From Microbacterium sp. RURRCA19A (lineage in GTDB: Bacteria > Actinomycetota > Actinomycetes > Actinomycetales > Microbacteriaceae), in NCBI RefSeq assembly GCF_900156455.1, contig NZ_FTNQ01000001.1, positions 1,426,001 through 1,490,000 of the forward strand: 64,000 bases of DNA. Reading direction: 5' to 3'. The first letter of the stretch is position 1, and each line of letters opens with the position of its first letter. This document shows, piece by piece, positions 33,930-43,431 of this stretch. The translations under genes were made by a program, and so were the position numbers. The notes under the pieces were generated by a model. The model was not told where the DNA came from and did not search any database. It was given only the letters and a program-made list of their open reading frames with translations.

Positions 33930-34787
33930 TCAGGAACCGATGTCGTCTGCATCGCGTCGGTTCCGGGTCTGCTCGGCTCGTGATGCGAGCAGTTCATCGG
34001 CGGGGTACCCCACCTCGGCCAGCACGAGCCCGCGCGCCGCGAGGACCTTCGTGTCGGGGAGGCGGGCACCCGCGTCGCGGATCGCGACGACCCGTTCGCG
34101 GTCGATCCGCCCCTCGCCGACGGCCACGCACGCACCGACCAGGGCGCGCACCATGCTGTGGCAGAACGCGTCGGCGCGCACATGGGCGATGAGCGCACCC
34201 TCCGGGTCACGACGCCAGCCGAACTCCAGCAACGTCCGGATGGTGGTCGCCTCCTCACGTGCCTTGCAGTACGCCGCGAAATCGTGGAGGCCGATGAGAC
34301 TCCGCGCCGCGGCATCCATCGCCTCGACGTCCAGATGCGCTTTCACGGTGGTCGTGCGCGCCCGCTCGAGCGGGTCGTACCCGGTCGAGAGATCGGCGAT
34401 CCGGTAGACATAGCGGCGCCACACGGCCGAGAAGCGCGCGTCGAATCCGTCGGGCGCCCGAACCGTGCGATTCACGGTGACATCGGGGTAGGCGCCCAGC
34501 ACCCCCCTGATGCGACCCGCGAGTGCCGCGACGCCATCCGGCTCGTCGCCCTCTCGACGTCGACGAGGGAGACGGGCGACCTGCGTCTCGTCGAGATCGA
34601 TGTGCGCGACCTGCCCGGAGGCGTGCACCCCGGCATCCGTCCGGCCGGCCACGACCAGGCGCGGTTCCCCTCCGACGATGCGGCCCAGCGCCGTCTCGAG
34701 TGTGCCCTGGACCGTCCGCAGCCCGGGCTGACGCGCCCATCCGCGGAAATGTGTGCCGTCGTAGGCGATGTCGAGGCGGATACGCAC
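33930..34787 (-). CDS. truA: tRNA pseudouridine synthase A
   Basis: A 285-residue synthase that converts uridines 38-40 of the tRNA anticodon arm to pseudouridine. Key features: MRIRLDIAYDGTHFRGW, the catalytic loop AGRTDAGVHASGQVAH with the essential Asp, and the RRYVYRI and HDFAAYCK segments. GTG 34787 has a TAGGCT -10 box six bases upstream, so this gene has its own leaderless promoter after rplQ, the usual neighbour. Confidence 0.96.
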   Translation of the reverse strand: MRIRLDIAYDGTHFRGWARQPGLRTVQGTLETALGRIVGGEPRLVVAGRTDAGVHASGQVAHIDLDETQVARLPRRRREGDEPDGVAALAGRIRGVLGAYPDVTVNRTVRAPDGFDARFSAVWRRYVYRIADLSTGYDPLERARTTTVKAHLDVEAMDAAARSLIGLHDFAAYCKAREEATTIRTLLEFGWRRDPEGALIAHVRADAFCHSMVRALVGACVAVGEGRIDRERVVAIRDAGARLPDTKVLAARGLVLAEVGYPADELLASRAEQTRNRRDADDIGS

Positions 34788-34793
34788 CCGTTC

Positions 34794-34799
34794 AGCCTA
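34794..34799 (-). promoter_or_regulatory. -10 box for leaderless truA mRNA
   Basis: TAGGCT on the minus strand ends six bases before GTG 34787. Confidence 0.5.
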
Positions 34800-34819
34800 C
34801 GTGCCCCTCGCGCACACGA

Positions 34820-34853
34820 CCGAGGCCCCCTCCCGTGCGGGAGAGGGCCTCGG
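34820..34853 (-). terminator. Terminator hairpin after rplQ
   Basis: A nearly perfect 14-16 base stem around a TGC loop (CGAGGCCCCCTCCCG with CGGGAGAGGGCCTCG) lies between rplQ and truA. It ends the alpha-operon transcript and explains the separate truA promoter. Confidence 0.8.
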
Positions 34854-34870
34854 TTCGTGAGAGGGAAGGA

Positions 34871-35425
34871 TTACGCCTTGGCGTCGCCTTCGACGGCGTC
34901 CTCGGCCGCAGCCTCGGCGGCCGCGCCCTCCTCCTGCGACTCGGCGCCGGCGTCGGCGGCCTCGTCGGCGGCGGGGGTCTCCTCAGCGGGGGTCTCCTCG
35001 GCAGGGGTCTCCTCGGCAGCGGGTGCAGCAGCCGCAGCGGACTTCGACGCCGACGGCTTCTTCGTGACGGGCTCGAGGACGAGCTCGATCACAGCCATGG
35101 GGGCGTTGTCGCCCTTGCGGTTGCCGACCTTGGTGATGCGGGTGTAGCCGCCGTCGCGGTCAGCGACCAGCGGAGCGATCTCGGTGAAGAGGGTGTGCAC
35201 GACCTCCTTGTCACCGATCACCGACAGGACGCGGCGACGGGCGTGGAGGTCACCCCGCTTCGCGAACGTGATCAGGCGCTCAGCGAGCGGACGCAGGCGC
35301 TTGGCCTTCGTCTCAGTCGTCTTGATCGACTTGTGGGTGTACAGGGCCGCCGCGAGGTTCGCGAGAAGCAGGCGCTCGTGGGCCGGGCCGCCGCCGAGAC
35401 GGGGACCCTTCGTGGGCTTGGGCAT
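34871..35425 (-). CDS. rplQ: 50S ribosomal protein L17 with acidic tail
   Basis: A 184-residue protein. The first ~125 residues are standard L17 ([40 protein letters not shown]). The last ~60 residues are an Ala/Glu-rich low-complexity tail including three TPAEE units encoded by three 15-base repeats. Actinobacterial L17 often has such a tail. Last gene of the alpha operon. Confidence 0.97.
   Translation of the reverse strand: MPKPTKGPRLGGGPAHERLLLANLAAALYTHKSIKTTETKAKRLRPLAERLITFAKRGDLHARRRVLSVIGDKEVVHTLFTEIAPLVADRDGGYTRITKVGNRKGDNAPMAVIELVLEPVTKKPSASKSAAAAAPAAEETPAEETPAEETPAADEAADAGAESQEEGAAAEAAAEDAVEGDAKA
34971..35015 (-). repeat. Three 15-base tandem repeats inside rplQ
   Basis: Units at 34971-34985, 34986-35000 and 35001-35015 read gcgggggtctcctca, gcgggggtctcctcg and gcaggggtctcctcg. 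They encode repeated TPAEE in the L17 tail and are a likely site of length variation. Confidence 0.8.
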
Positions 35426-35467
35426 GTCGTGTTACTCCAGTAGGAAGGTTCGGTCGGGTCCGACGGG

Positions 35468-36457
35468 TCAGACGGTCTCGTCGTCGTAGCCGCCGAAGAA
35501 CTGGGCGCCGTCGAAGCCGGGCACCGAGTCCTTGAGCGACAGGCCGAGGGAGGTGAGCTTGTCGCGCACCTCGTCGACCGACTTCTGACCGAAGTTGCGG
35601 ATGTTCATCAGCTGGGTCTCGGAGAGGGCGACCAGCTCCGAGACGGTGTTGATGCCCTCGCGCTTGAGGCAGTTGTACGAGCGCACCGAGAGGTCGAGGT
35701 CTTCGATCGGCATCGACAGCTCGTTCGAGAGGACGGTCTCGACCGGCGCGGGGCCGATCTCGATGCCCTCGGCCTCGACGTTCAGCTCGCGCGCGAGACC
35801 GAACAGCTCGGTGAGCGTACGGCCGGCCGAGGCGACGGCGTCGCGCGGGGCGATCGACGGCTTCGACTCGACGTCCAGGACGAGCTTGTCGAAGTCGGTA
35901 CGCTCGCCGGCACGGGTCGCGTCGACGCGGTAGCTGACCTTGAGAACGGGCGAGTAGATCGAGTCGATCGGGATCTGACCCGCCTCGGCGTACTCGTTGC
36001 GGTTCTGGGTCGCCGAGACGTAGCCGCGGCCGCGCTCGATGGTGAGCTCGAGCTCGAACTTCGCAGTGTCGTTGAGCGTCGCGATGACGAGCTCCGGGTT
36101 GTGCACCTCGACGCCGGCGGGAGCGGAGATGTCCGCCGCCGTGACCTCGCCGGCACCGGTCTTGCGCAGGTAGGCCGTGATGGGCTCGTCGCGCTCGCTC
36201 GAGACGACGAGCTGCTTGATGTTCAGGATGATCTCGGTGACGTCTTCCTTCACGCCCGGGATGGTGCTGAACTCGTGCAGGACGCCATCGATGCGGATGC
36301 TCGTGACGGCCGCGCCGGGGATCGACGACAGGAGGCTGCGACGCAGCGCGTTGCCGATCGTGTAACCGAAGCCGGGCTCGAGCGGCTCGATGACGAAACG
36401 GCTGCGGAACTCCCCGATCTTCTCCTCGGTCAGAGTGGGACGCTGTGCGATGAGCAC
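35468..36457 (-). CDS. rpoA: RNA polymerase alpha subunit
   Basis: A 329-residue subunit. The N-terminal assembly domain includes [21 protein letters not shown]; the C-terminal domain includes [19 protein letters not shown] and [17 protein letters not shown] 36457 has AAAGGAA upstream. It follows rpsK after a 173-base gap with two hairpins. Confidence 0.98.
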   Translation of the reverse strand: MLIAQRPTLTEEKIGEFRSRFVIEPLEPGFGYTIGNALRRSLLSSIPGAAVTSIRIDGVLHEFSTIPGVKEDVTEIILNIKQLVVSSERDEPITAYLRKTGAGEVTAADISAPAGVEVHNPELVIATLNDTAKFELELTIERGRGYVSATQNRNEYAEAGQIPIDSIYSPVLKVSYRVDATRAGERTDFDKLVLDVESKPSIAPRDAVASAGRTLTELFGLARELNVEAEGIEIGPAPVETVLSNELSMPIEDLDLSVRSYNCLKREGINTVSELVALSETQLMNIRNFGQKSVDEVRDKLTSLGLSLKDSVPGFDGAQFFGGYDDETV

Positions 36458-36527
36458 TATGTGTTCCTTTCGATCACGTGCCCGCTATATGACACGTGTA
36501 ATGGGGTGAGGTGTTGAGTTGTACTCG

Positions 36528-36622
36528 CCGGATGCCGCTCGCCCAGCGGTCTGCGGCATCCGGATGTCCGTGGGGCGCGCGGGAGCGCGAACGTCCCGGG
36601 GAGCGACGAGCACTCCCCGGGA
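36528..36622 (-). terminator. Two hairpins between rpsK and rpoA
   Basis: CCGGATGCCGC (36528-36538) pairs perfectly with GCGGCATCCGG (36553-36563). TCCCGGGGAG (36594-36603) pairs with CTCCCCGGGA (36613-36622), just past the rpsK stop. The first hairpin precedes rpoA by about 70 bases. They could attenuate, process or stabilise the alpha-operon mRNA; no T-run follows either. Confidence 0.55.
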
Positions 36623-36630
36623 ACGATGCG

Positions 36631-37029
36631 TCAGACGCGGCGGCGCTTCGGCGGACGGCAGCCGTTGTGCGCCTGCGGCGTCACGTCCTGGATGGACCCG
36701 ACCTCGAGGCCTGCGGCGGTCAGCGAACGGATCGCGGTCTCGCGGCCGGAGCCCGGACCCTTGACGAAGACGTCGACCTTCTTCACGCCGTGCTCCTGGG
36801 CCTGGCGTGCAGCGGACTCCGCGGCCATACCTGCGGCGTAGGGCGTCGACTTGCGCGAGCCCTTGAAACCGACACCGCCGGACGAGGCCCAGCTGATGAC
36901 GGCCCCGGAGGGGTCGGTGATCGAAACGATGGTGTTGTTGAACGTCGACTTGATGTGGGCCTGACCCACGGCGATGTTCTTCTTCTCCTTGCGGCGCGGC
37001 TTGCGCGCGGCGGACTTGGCCTGTGCCAT
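36631..37029 (-). CDS. rpsK: 30S ribosomal protein S11
   Basis: A 132-residue protein with [19 protein letters not shown] and the conserved C-terminal [14 protein letters not shown] 37029 is correct; the longer frame is an rpsM antisense shadow. It is 34 bases downstream of rpsM. Confidence 0.97.
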   Translation of the reverse strand: MAQAKSAARKPRRKEKKNIAVGQAHIKSTFNNTIVSITDPSGAVISWASSGGVGFKGSRKSTPYAAGMAAESAARQAQEHGVKKVDVFVKGPGSGRETAIRSLTAAGLEVGSIQDVTPQAHNGCRPPKRRRV

Positions 37030-37063
37030 GTGCGGTTCTCCTGAATCCTGCGCCGGCGGAGGC

Positions 37064-37438
37064 CTAGCGCGCCTTCTTCTTGCCGGCGACGGTGCGCTTG
37101 GGGCCCTTGCGGGTACGCGCGTTCGTCTTCGTGCGCTGACCGCGCACCGGGAGGCCGCGGCGGTGGCGCAGGCCCTCGTAGGAACCGATCTCGACCTTGC
37201 GGCGGATGTCGGCGGCCACCTCGCGACGGAGGTCACCCTCCACCTTGTAGGTGCCCTCGATGTGGTCGCGCAGGGTGACCAGCTGGTCGTCGGTGAGGTC
37301 CTTGACGCGGACGTCCGGGCTGATGCCGGTCGCGGTGAGGATCTCGGTGGAGCGGGTGCGACCCACGCCGTAGATGTAAGTAAGTGCGATCACCACGCGC
37401 TTGTCGCGCGGGATGTCGACGCCGGCGAGACGTGCCAT
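37064..37438 (-). CDS. rpsM: 30S ribosomal protein S13
   Basis: A 124-residue protein: [21 protein letters not shown], the helix-two-turn-helix region, and the tRNA-contacting basic C-terminus [14 protein letters not shown]. It follows rpmJ as usual in the alpha operon. Confidence 0.98.
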   Translation of the reverse strand: MARLAGVDIPRDKRVVIALTYIYGVGRTRSTEILTATGISPDVRVKDLTDDQLVTLRDHIEGTYKVEGDLRREVAADIRRKVEIGSYEGLRHRRGLPVRGQRTKTNARTRKGPKRTVAGKKKAR

Positions 37439-37575
37439 GCGGCTCTCCTCAGAGTGTCGTGGAGGTGTGGAGCAGGATCGGTGCCCGGGCCTCCGCCCCG
37501 AGGTGTCCCCCGCATCGCGGGTTCTGATCCTGCCGTTGTGTATTCAGTTGGGAGGTGTGGAGCTGGGGGAAGAGC

Positions 37576-37692
37576 TCAGCCCTGGCGCTGCTTGTGGCGC
37601 GGGTTGCTCTTGCAGATCACCATCACGCGCCCGTGGCGACGGATCACCTTGCAGTGGTCGCAGATGGGCTTGACGGAGGGGTTGACCTTCAT
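37576..37692 (-). CDS. rpmJ: 50S ribosomal protein L36
   Basis: A 38-residue protein, [19 protein letters not shown] at the start and NPRHKQRQG at the end. It keeps the zinc-ribbon ligands C11, C14, C27 and H33, so this is the zinc-binding form. Located between infA and rpsM, as in most actinobacteria. Confidence 0.97.
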   Translation of the reverse strand: MKVNPSVKPICDHCKVIRRHGRVMVICKSNPRHKQRQG

Positions 37693-37751
37693 GATGTTCC
37701 TGTTTCGCTGTCTTCGATCCGCTGGAGCGGTTCGTTACTTCTCGGCCGGAC

Positions 37752-37973
37752 TCAGCGGTAGCGGTAGACGATGCGACCTCGCGTGAGGTCGTAAGGGCTC
37801 AGCTCGACGACGACGCGGTCCTCGGGGATGATGCGGATGTAGTTCTGCCGCATCTTGCCCGAGATGGTGGCGAGCACCTTGTGACCGTTGGTCAGTTCGA
37901 CACGGAACATCGCATTGGGCAGTGCCTCGGACACCGTGCCCTCGATCTCGATGACACCGTCTTTCTTCGCCAT
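37752..37973 (-). CDS. infA: Translation initiation factor IF-1
   Basis: A 73-residue OB-fold protein, [20 protein letters not shown] to RGRIVYRYR, the canonical sequence. ATG 37973 is chosen because the family starts MAKK; in-frame upstream codons (MSVSEF) would add residues not found in IF-1. First gene of the alpha-operon transcript from the promoter at 38069-38097. Confidence 0.97.
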   Translation of the reverse strand: MAKKDGVIEIEGTVSEALPNAMFRVELTNGHKVLATISGKMRQNYIRIIPEDRVVVELSPYDLTRGRIVYRYR

Positions 37974-38068
37974 AAACTCGCTCACGCTCATTGCAGACCG
38001 GCCGGTCTGCGGTGGATGGGGATTCGGTGCTACGACACGCCAATGAAGGCGCAACGCACCAAAGATCA

Positions 38069-38097
38069 AGCATACGTGGTAGAGCGCGATGCGGCAA
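38069..38097 (-). promoter_or_regulatory. Promoter of the infA-rpmJ-rpsM-rpsK-rpoA-rplQ operon
   Basis: On the minus strand TTGCCG (38097-38092) and TATGCT (38074-38069) are separated by exactly 17 bases, a good primary-sigma promoter. The mRNA would begin near 38062, giving a leader of about 90 bases before infA. Confidence 0.7.
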
Positions 38098-38111
38098 CTC
38101 GCCGCCTCGCC

Positions 38112-38813
38112 TCAGCCGTTGAGGCGGCCGACGATGTCCTTCTGCGGATCGCCGGTCAGGTCGTTCTGATTCACCAGGACAGTGCCGTTGATCGCGATCG
38201 TCGGCGTGGCGATGCCCGAACCCGTCTGCGACGGCGTCTTCTTCGTCAACGCCGTCACGTACTTCGTGTACGTCCCGTCCGTGATGCACGAAGTCACGGC
38301 GTCGGACGCCCCGGCATCCTTCGCGATCGAGGCGAGCGTGGCGTCGTCGAGACCGGCCGTGCCCTCCTTGGGCTGCTGGGCGTACATCGCCGTCACAAAC
38401 GCCGGGATGTTGGCGGCGTCGTCGACGGCCACGCAGTACGCGGCGCTGGCCGCGCGCGTCGAGTACTGGGTGCCCTGCGACTGCGAGTCGAGGATCGAGA
38501 TGGGGTGGATGTTCAACGTGATCGTGCCGTCGGCGACCAGCTGCTGGAGGGTCGGCCCGTACGCCTGCTCGAAGGAGTTGCAGATCGGGCACATGAAGTC
38601 GATGTAAGTGTCGACCGTCTGACTGCCGGACCCGACCGCGATCGCACCCGTGTCGGCGTTGACCGCCGAAGACTCCGGCGCCGTTCCGGGCGAGGTCGCC
38701 TGGCTGTTCGCGAACCAGACCACTCCCCCGATCACGAGGACGATGACCACGGCAGCCGCCGTCACCCCGATTGCGAACCAGTTCGTGGATTTGCGGGCAG
38801 CGGCCATCATCAT
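38112..38813 (-). CDS. DsbA-family thiol-disulfide oxidoreductase, membrane-anchored
   Basis: A 233-residue protein with an N-terminal membrane anchor (about 10-35) and an extracytoplasmic thioredoxin-like DsbA domain. The active site is CPIC in DTYIDFMCPICNSFEQ, and the cis-Pro region is TPTIAINGTVLVNQND. Two further Cys (AAYCVAV, TSCITDG) could form a second pair. ATG 38813 overlaps the map stop (TGATG), with GGAG eight bases before it; two following ATG codons are alternatives. It likely forms or isomerises disulfides in exported proteins. Confidence 0.9.
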   Translation of the reverse strand: MMMAAARKSTNWFAIGVTAAAVVIVLVIGGVVWFANSQATSPGTAPESSAVNADTGAIAVGSGSQTVDTYIDFMCPICNSFEQAYGPTLQQLVADGTITLNIHPISILDSQSQGTQYSTRAASAAYCVAVDDAANIPAFVTAMYAQQPKEGTAGLDDATLASIAKDAGASDAVTSCITDGTYTKYVTALTKKTPSQTGSGIATPTIAINGTVLVNQNDLTGDPQKDIVGRLNG

Positions 38814-39652
38814 CAATCGATCTCCTTCGGCACCACACCGAAGGGTGCCAGCTTCTCCGCACCGCCGTCGGGAGCGGTGAGGACCCAGATACCTCCATCG
38901 TGCACGGCGACGCTATGTTCCCAATGGGAGCCGGCCGTGCCGTCGATCGTGGACACGGTCCACCCGTCGTCCTCGACGCGCGTCTCCTGGTCGCCGATCA
39001 CGACCATGGGCTCGATGGCGACCGCGAGTCCGGGCCGCACCTCGGCGCCGCGATCCGGCACCCGGTAGTTGAACACGCTGGGCGACTCGTGCATCTTGCG
39101 ACCGATGCCGTGACCGACGTAGTCGCGCAGGATGCCGTATCCCCCGGCGGGAGCGTTGTCCTCGATGTACGACTCGATGGCGGCGCTCACCTCCCCGAGG
39201 TGCGCGGCACGGCTGAGGGCTGCGATCCCCGCCCACAGCGACCCCTCCGTCACGTCGGACAGACGGCGTCGAGGAGCGATCAGCTCTTCCGGAGCGTCGC
39301 CCGGCACGACGACGGTGAACGCCGAGTCCCCGTTCCACCCACGGAACTCCGCACCGGCGTCGATCGAGAGCAGATCCCCCGGCTGCAGCGGACGGTCGTT
39401 CGGGATGCCGTGCACCACCTGGGCGTTCACCGACGCGCAGATGGTGTGCCGGTATCCGCGGACCATCTGGAAGTTCGACTTCGCGCCGCGGCCGGTGATG
39501 ACGCGCGATGCAGCGGCATCCAGGTCGAGGGTCGTGACGCCCGGCGCGATCATTTCGCGAACGGCGTCCAGCGCCGCGGCAGTGATCAGCCCGGGCTCGA
39601 CCATCGCACGCAGCTGGGCGGGCTTCTTGTAGATCGAGGAGCGCAGCACCAC
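38813..39652 (-). CDS. map: Methionine aminopeptidase, type I
   Basis: A 279-residue enzyme that removes the initiator Met. Metal ligands are visible: Asp in LLSIDAGAEF and WNGDSAFT, His in YVGHGIGRKMHE, Glu in AIEPMV and Glu in HWEHSVAV. GTG 39652 is two bases after the adk stop; GTG 39649 is equally possible. Standard secY-adk-map order. Confidence 0.96.
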   Translation of the reverse strand: MVLRSSIYKKPAQLRAMVEPGLITAAALDAVREMIAPGVTTLDLDAAASRVITGRGAKSNFQMVRGYRHTICASVNAQVVHGIPNDRPLQPGDLLSIDAGAEFRGWNGDSAFTVVVPGDAPEELIAPRRRLSDVTEGSLWAGIAALSRAAHLGEVSAAIESYIEDNAPAGGYGILRDYVGHGIGRKMHESPSVFNYRVPDRGAEVRPGLAVAIEPMVVIGDQETRVEDDGWTVSTIDGTAGSHWEHSVAVHDGGIWVLTAPDGGAEKLAPFGVVPKEID

Positions 39653-39653
39653 G

Positions 39654-40244
39654 TCAGAGCGCCGGACGCAGGCCGCGCGCCTCGAGAGCGGCGGAGATGC
39701 GAGCCGTGATCTCGTCGAGGCCGCCGACGCCGTCGATCTCATCGACGATGCCACGGGTGCCGTACACGTCGAGGATCGGCGCGGTCTCCCGCTCGTAGAT
39801 CTCGAGTCGGGTGGCGATCGCCGCCTCGGTGTCGTCGGCGCGTCCCTGCTCGGCGGCGCGAGCCGTGAGGCGGGAGAGCGACTCCTCGCGCGGCACGACC
39901 AGCGCGATCACGGCGTCCAGCTTCTCGTCGCGCCCCTCGAGGAACTCGTCCAGGTGCAGGACCTGGGCGAGGTTGCGCGGGTAGCCGTCGAGGAGGAACC
40001 CTTCGGCCGCATCGGGCTGCGACAGGCGGTCGCGGACCACGGCGCTGGTGAGCTCGTCGGGGACGAGGCTCCCCGCGTCGATGATCGACTTCACCTGGAG
40101 CCCCAGCTCGGTGCCCTGCGAGACGTTGGCCCGGAAGACGTCCCCGGTGGAGACGACAGGGATCCCCAGCGCCTCGCCGACGCGGACGCCCTGCGTCCCC
40201 TTGCCCGATCCCTGAGGTCCGACGATCAGAAGACGTGCGGTCAT
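39654..40244 (-). CDS. adk: Adenylate kinase
   Basis: A 196-residue kinase that interconverts ATP + AMP and 2 ADP. P-loop GPQGSGKGTQG, AMP-binding STGDVFRANV and the FLLDGYPRNLAQ motif are intact. The short LID (no Cys quartet) matches the short-form enzyme of actinobacteria. The ATG overlaps secY by four bases. Confidence 0.97.
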   Translation of the reverse strand: MTARLLIVGPQGSGKGTQGVRVGEALGIPVVSTGDVFRANVSQGTELGLQVKSIIDAGSLVPDELTSAVVRDRLSQPDAAEGFLLDGYPRNLAQVLHLDEFLEGRDEKLDAVIALVVPREESLSRLTARAAEQGRADDTEAAIATRLEIYERETAPILDVYGTRGIVDEIDGVGGLDEITARISAALEARGLRPAL

Positions 40245-41563
40245 CGCAGAAGCCCCTCGTAGTGACGCTGCTGGAGCTGAGCGTCGATCTGCTTCACCGT
40301 TTCGAGGCCGACGCCGACGATGATGAGGATCGACGCGCCGCCGAACGGGAAGTTCTGGTTGGCACCGACCGTCGCCAGGGCCACGAGCGGCAGCAGGGCG
40401 ATGAGGCCGAGGTAGATGGAACCCGGGAGCGTGATGCGCGTCAGGACGTAGTCGAGGTACTCGGCGGTCGGACGTCCCGCGCGGATGCCGGGGATGAAGC
40501 CGCCGTACTTCTTCATGTTGTCAGCGACATCGACCGGGTTGAACGTGATCGCGACGTAGAAGTAGGTGAAGCCCACGATCAGCAGGAAGTACACCAGCAT
40601 GTAGAGCGGGTGGTCACCGCGCGTGAGGTACTGCGAGATCCACGTGACCCACGCCGCCGGCTCCTGTCCGGCCTGCGGCTGGTTGAACTGCGCGATGAGC
40701 GCGGGGATGTACAGCAGCGACGAGGCGAAGATGACGGGCACGACACCGGCCATGTTGACCTTGATCGGGATGTAGGTGTTGGTGCCGCCGTAGGTGCGGC
40801 GACCGACCATCCGCTTGGCGTACTGCACGGGGATGCGTCGCTGGGACTGTTCGACGAACACCACCAGGGCGACGACGACGATGCCGACCGCGAGGACCAG
40901 GAGGAAGACCTCGACGCCGCGCGTGTTCAGGATCGCGAACATCGCAGCCGGGAACGTCGCGGCCACCGAGGTGAAGATGAGGATCGACATGCCGTTGCCG
41001 ACACCGCGCTCGGTGACGAGCTCGGCGAACCACATGACCAGGCCGGTGCCGGCGGTCATCGTGATGATCATCAGCAGCTGGGCCCACCAGATGTCGTTGG
41101 TCAGCAGCTGCTGGCACTCCGGAACGCCGCCGGTGCCGAGCAGCTGCCCGGACCGCGCGACCGTCACCAGCGTCGTGGACTGCAGCAGCGCGAGCGCGAT
41201 CGTCAGGTAGCGCGTGTACTGCGTGAGCTTGGCCTGACCGGCCTGCCCCTCTTTGTAGAGCGTCTCGAAGTGCGGGATGACCACGCGCAGGAGCTGCACG
41301 ATGATCGTCGCGGTGATGTACGGCATCACTCCGAGGGCGAAGATCGACAGCTGGAGGAGCGCGCCGCCCGAGAACAGGTTGACCAGCGACAGCAGGCCCT
41401 CGGTACTGCCGGACGCGGCGAGACAGCTCTGCACGTTCGGGAAGTCGACGAAAGGCGTCGGCACGTGGGCACCCAGCCGGTAGAGGGCGATGATGCCCAG
41501 CGTGAAGGCGATCTTCCGCCTCAGGTCGGGCGTGCGAAAAACCCGCGCGATGGCGCTGAACAA
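40241..41563 (-). CDS. secY: Protein translocase channel subunit SecY
   Basis: A 440-residue ten-helix channel with the usual IAFTLGIIALYRLGAHVPTP start and the IPGIRAGRPTAEYL cytoplasmic loop. TTG at 41563 is selected because GGAGGA lies six bases upstream and the family begins LFSAIARVF; the open frame continues upstream without a better signal. It lies after the strong rplO hairpin, so it may be transcribed separately or by read-through. Confidence 0.96.
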   Translation of the reverse strand: MFSAIARVFRTPDLRRKIAFTLGIIALYRLGAHVPTPFVDFPNVQSCLAASGSTEGLLSLVNLFSGGALLQLSIFALGVMPYITATIIVQLLRVVIPHFETLYKEGQAGQAKLTQYTRYLTIALALLQSTTLVTVARSGQLLGTGGVPECQQLLTNDIWWAQLLMIITMTAGTGLVMWFAELVTERGVGNGMSILIFTSVAATFPAAMFAILNTRGVEVFLLVLAVGIVVVALVVFVEQSQRRIPVQYAKRMVGRRTYGGTNTYIPIKVNMAGVVPVIFASSLLYIPALIAQFNQPQAGQEPAAWVTWISQYLTRGDHPLYMLVYFLLIVGFTYFYVAITFNPVDVADNMKKYGGFIPGIRAGRPTAEYLDYVLTRITLPGSIYLGLIALLPLVALATVGANQNFPFGGASILIIVGVGLETVKQIDAQLQQRHYEGLLR

Positions 41564-41624
41564 GGGGATTCCTCCAGAACGATCTCGGCGCACGACGAGG
41601 CGCACGCGGAATCAGACTAACCCA

Positions 41625-41660
41625 GAAGGGGCCGACGGCCACACGGCCGCCGGCCCCTTC
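41625..41660 (-). terminator. Strong terminator between rplO and secY
   Basis: A 16-base stem with one mismatch (41625-41640 with 41645-41660) and an ACAC loop. On the minus strand it lies 12 bases after the rplO stop. It may end the spc transcript before secY or act as an attenuator; no T-run follows. Confidence 0.75.
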
Positions 41661-41671
41661 GGGGTGTGACG

Positions 41672-42208
41672 TCAGTTGATGGAGCCGCCGGCGGCGACGA
41701 TCTTCTGCTCGGCGGAGCCGGAGACCTTGTCGACCGACACGTTGAGCGCGACCGAGATGTCGCCGGTGCCGAGCACCTTGACCTTCTCGTTCTTACGCAC
41801 GGCGCCCTTGGCCACCAGGTCGACGACGGTCACGTCGCCGCCCTGCGGGTAGAGCTCGGCCAGCTTGTCGAGGTTGACGACCTGGTACTCGACCCGGAAC
41901 GGGTTCTTGAAGCCGCGGAGCTTCGGGGTGCGCATGTGCAGCGGCATCTGCCCACCCTCGAAGCCGACCTTGACCTGGTAGCGGGCCTTGGTTCCCTTGG
42001 TACCACGACCGGCGGTCTTACCCTTCGAGCCCTCACCGCGACCGACACGGGTCTTCGCAGTGTGGGCGCCGGGGACGGGACGCAGGTGGTGCACCTTCAG
42101 CACGCCGGGGCGCGCCGCGGGAGCGGCATCCTTCTTCGCGGCCGTCTTACGGGCCGGAGCCTTCTTCGGGGCGTCGACCGTGGTGGTCTCGTCCTTCTTG
42201 TCAGCCAT
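41672..42208 (-). CDS. rplO: 50S ribosomal protein L15
   Basis: A 178-residue protein. A Lys/Ala-rich N-terminal extension of about 35 residues precedes the L15 core ([36 protein letters not shown] region). Its ATG overlaps the rpmD stop by one base (TAATG). Confidence 0.97.
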   Translation of the reverse strand: MADKKDETTTVDAPKKAPARKTAAKKDAAPAARPGVLKVHHLRPVPGAHTAKTRVGRGEGSKGKTAGRGTKGTKARYQVKVGFEGGQMPLHMRTPKLRGFKNPFRVEYQVVNLDKLAELYPQGGDVTVVDLVAKGAVRKNEKVKVLGTGDISVALNVSVDKVSGSAEQKIVAAGGSIN

Positions 42209-42393
42209 TAGTCGATCTCCTCAACCTTGACGAGGTGGGCGACGGTCTTGACGTAGCCGCGCGTCTGCGCGTCGTCGGGACGGACGACCGAGTCGCCGAT
42301 CCGCTTGAGACCGAGCGAGCGCAGCGTGTCACGCTGGTTCTGCTTCTCGCTCACCTTGGACTTGATCTGCGTGACCTTCAGACGCTCGGCCAT
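42208..42393 (-). CDS. rpmD: 50S ribosomal protein L30
   Basis: A 61-residue protein, [20 protein letters not shown] to [11 protein letters not shown]. Typical L30 length; start overlaps the rpsE stop and end overlaps the rplO start. Confidence 0.96.
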   Translation of the reverse strand: MAERLKVTQIKSKVSEKQNQRDTLRSLGLKRIGDSVVRPDDAQTRGYVKTVAHLVKVEEID

Positions 42394-43073
42394 CAGGCAC
42401 CTACCTTCTGGGCGGCGGCCTCGGCGCGCACGAGGCGGGCCGGGGCGACCTGGTCGAACTCCAGACCGCGGCGGGCGGCCACGGCACGGGGCTCCTCGAG
42501 CGACTTCAGAGCCTCCACAGTCGCGTGCACGATGTTGATCGTGTTCGACGAGCCGAGCGACTTCGAGAGGACGTCGTGGATGCCGGCGCACTCGAGGACG
42601 GCGCGAACGGGACCACCGGCGATAACACCGGTACCGGCGGCGGCGGGGCGCAGGAGCACCACACCGGCGGCGGCCTCACCCTGGACGGGGTGCGGGATGG
42701 TCGAGCCCGAGCGCGGCACGCGGAAGAAGTTGCGCTTGGCCTCTTCGACACCCTTCGAGATGGCGAGGGGGACTTCGCGGGCCTTGCCGTAGCCGACGCC
42801 CACGACACCGTTGCCGTCGCCCACGACGACGAGCGCCGTGAAGCTGAAGCGACGCCCACCCTTGACGACCTTCGAGACGCGGTTGATCGTCACGACGCGC
42901 TCGAGGAACTGGCTCTCGTTGCGGTCGCGCGAACCACGGTCGCGCTGGTTGGTGTTGCGCTCACGACCACCGCGGCGCGGCTCGCGCTCACGCTCGGCGG
43001 GTGCCTGGGACCCAGCCGCACCCTCAGTCGGTGCAGTCTGCTCGGTCACTTCGGTCTCCTTGTTGTCACTCAC
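42393..43073 (-). CDS. rpsE: 30S ribosomal protein S5
   Basis: A 226-residue protein. An Arg/Glu-rich N-terminal extension of about 50 residues ([18 protein letters not shown]) precedes the dsRBD and C-terminal domains ([37 protein letters not shown]). Overlaps rplR by four bases. Confidence 0.97.
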   Translation of the reverse strand: MSDNKETEVTEQTAPTEGAAGSQAPAEREREPRRGGRERNTNQRDRGSRDRNESQFLERVVTINRVSKVVKGGRRFSFTALVVVGDGNGVVGVGYGKAREVPLAISKGVEEAKRNFFRVPRSGSTIPHPVQGEAAAGVVLLRPAAAGTGVIAGGPVRAVLECAGIHDVLSKSLGSSNTINIVHATVEALKSLEEPRAVAARRGLEFDQVAPARLVRAEAAAQKVGA

Positions 43074-43429
43074 AGGTTCAGCCCTCCTTCGCGGGCGCCT
43101 TCGGCGATCGCGGCGACACGACCGGCGTAACGGTTGCCGCCGCGGTCGAACACGACGTCCGAGAAGCCGGCAGCCTTCGCGCGCTCGGCGACGAGCTCGC
43201 CGACCTTGCGGGCCTTGGCGGTCTTGTCACCGTCGAACGAACGCAGGTCGACCTCGAGCGTCGAGGCGGACGCCACGGTGTGACCCTTGCTGTCGTCGAC
43301 CAGCTGGACGAAGACGTGGCGGGCCGAGCGCGTCACGACGAGACGGGGACGGAGCTCCGTACCCACGACCTTCTTGCGCAGACGAGCGTGGCGACGCGCG
43401 CGGGCGGCGGACTTTGTCTTGATAGCCAT
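43070..43429 (-). CDS. rplR: 50S ribosomal protein L18
   Basis: A 119-residue protein: [32 protein letters not shown] and [22 protein letters not shown]. Standard length; two bases downstream of rplF. Confidence 0.97.
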   Translation of the reverse strand: MAIKTKSAARARRHARLRKKVVGTELRPRLVVTRSARHVFVQLVDDSKGHTVASASTLEVDLRSFDGDKTAKARKVGELVAERAKAAGFSDVVFDRGGNRYAGRVAAIAEGAREGGLNL

Positions 43430-43431
43430 GG

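Noticed and set aside
34971..35015. Short tandem repeats as a CRISPR array
   Set aside because: Units are contiguous with no spacers and encode repeated residues inside rplQ.
40235..41620. 461-codon plus-strand frame antisense to secY
   Set aside because: Asp/Arg-rich reverse reading of secY, which is unmistakable on the minus strand.
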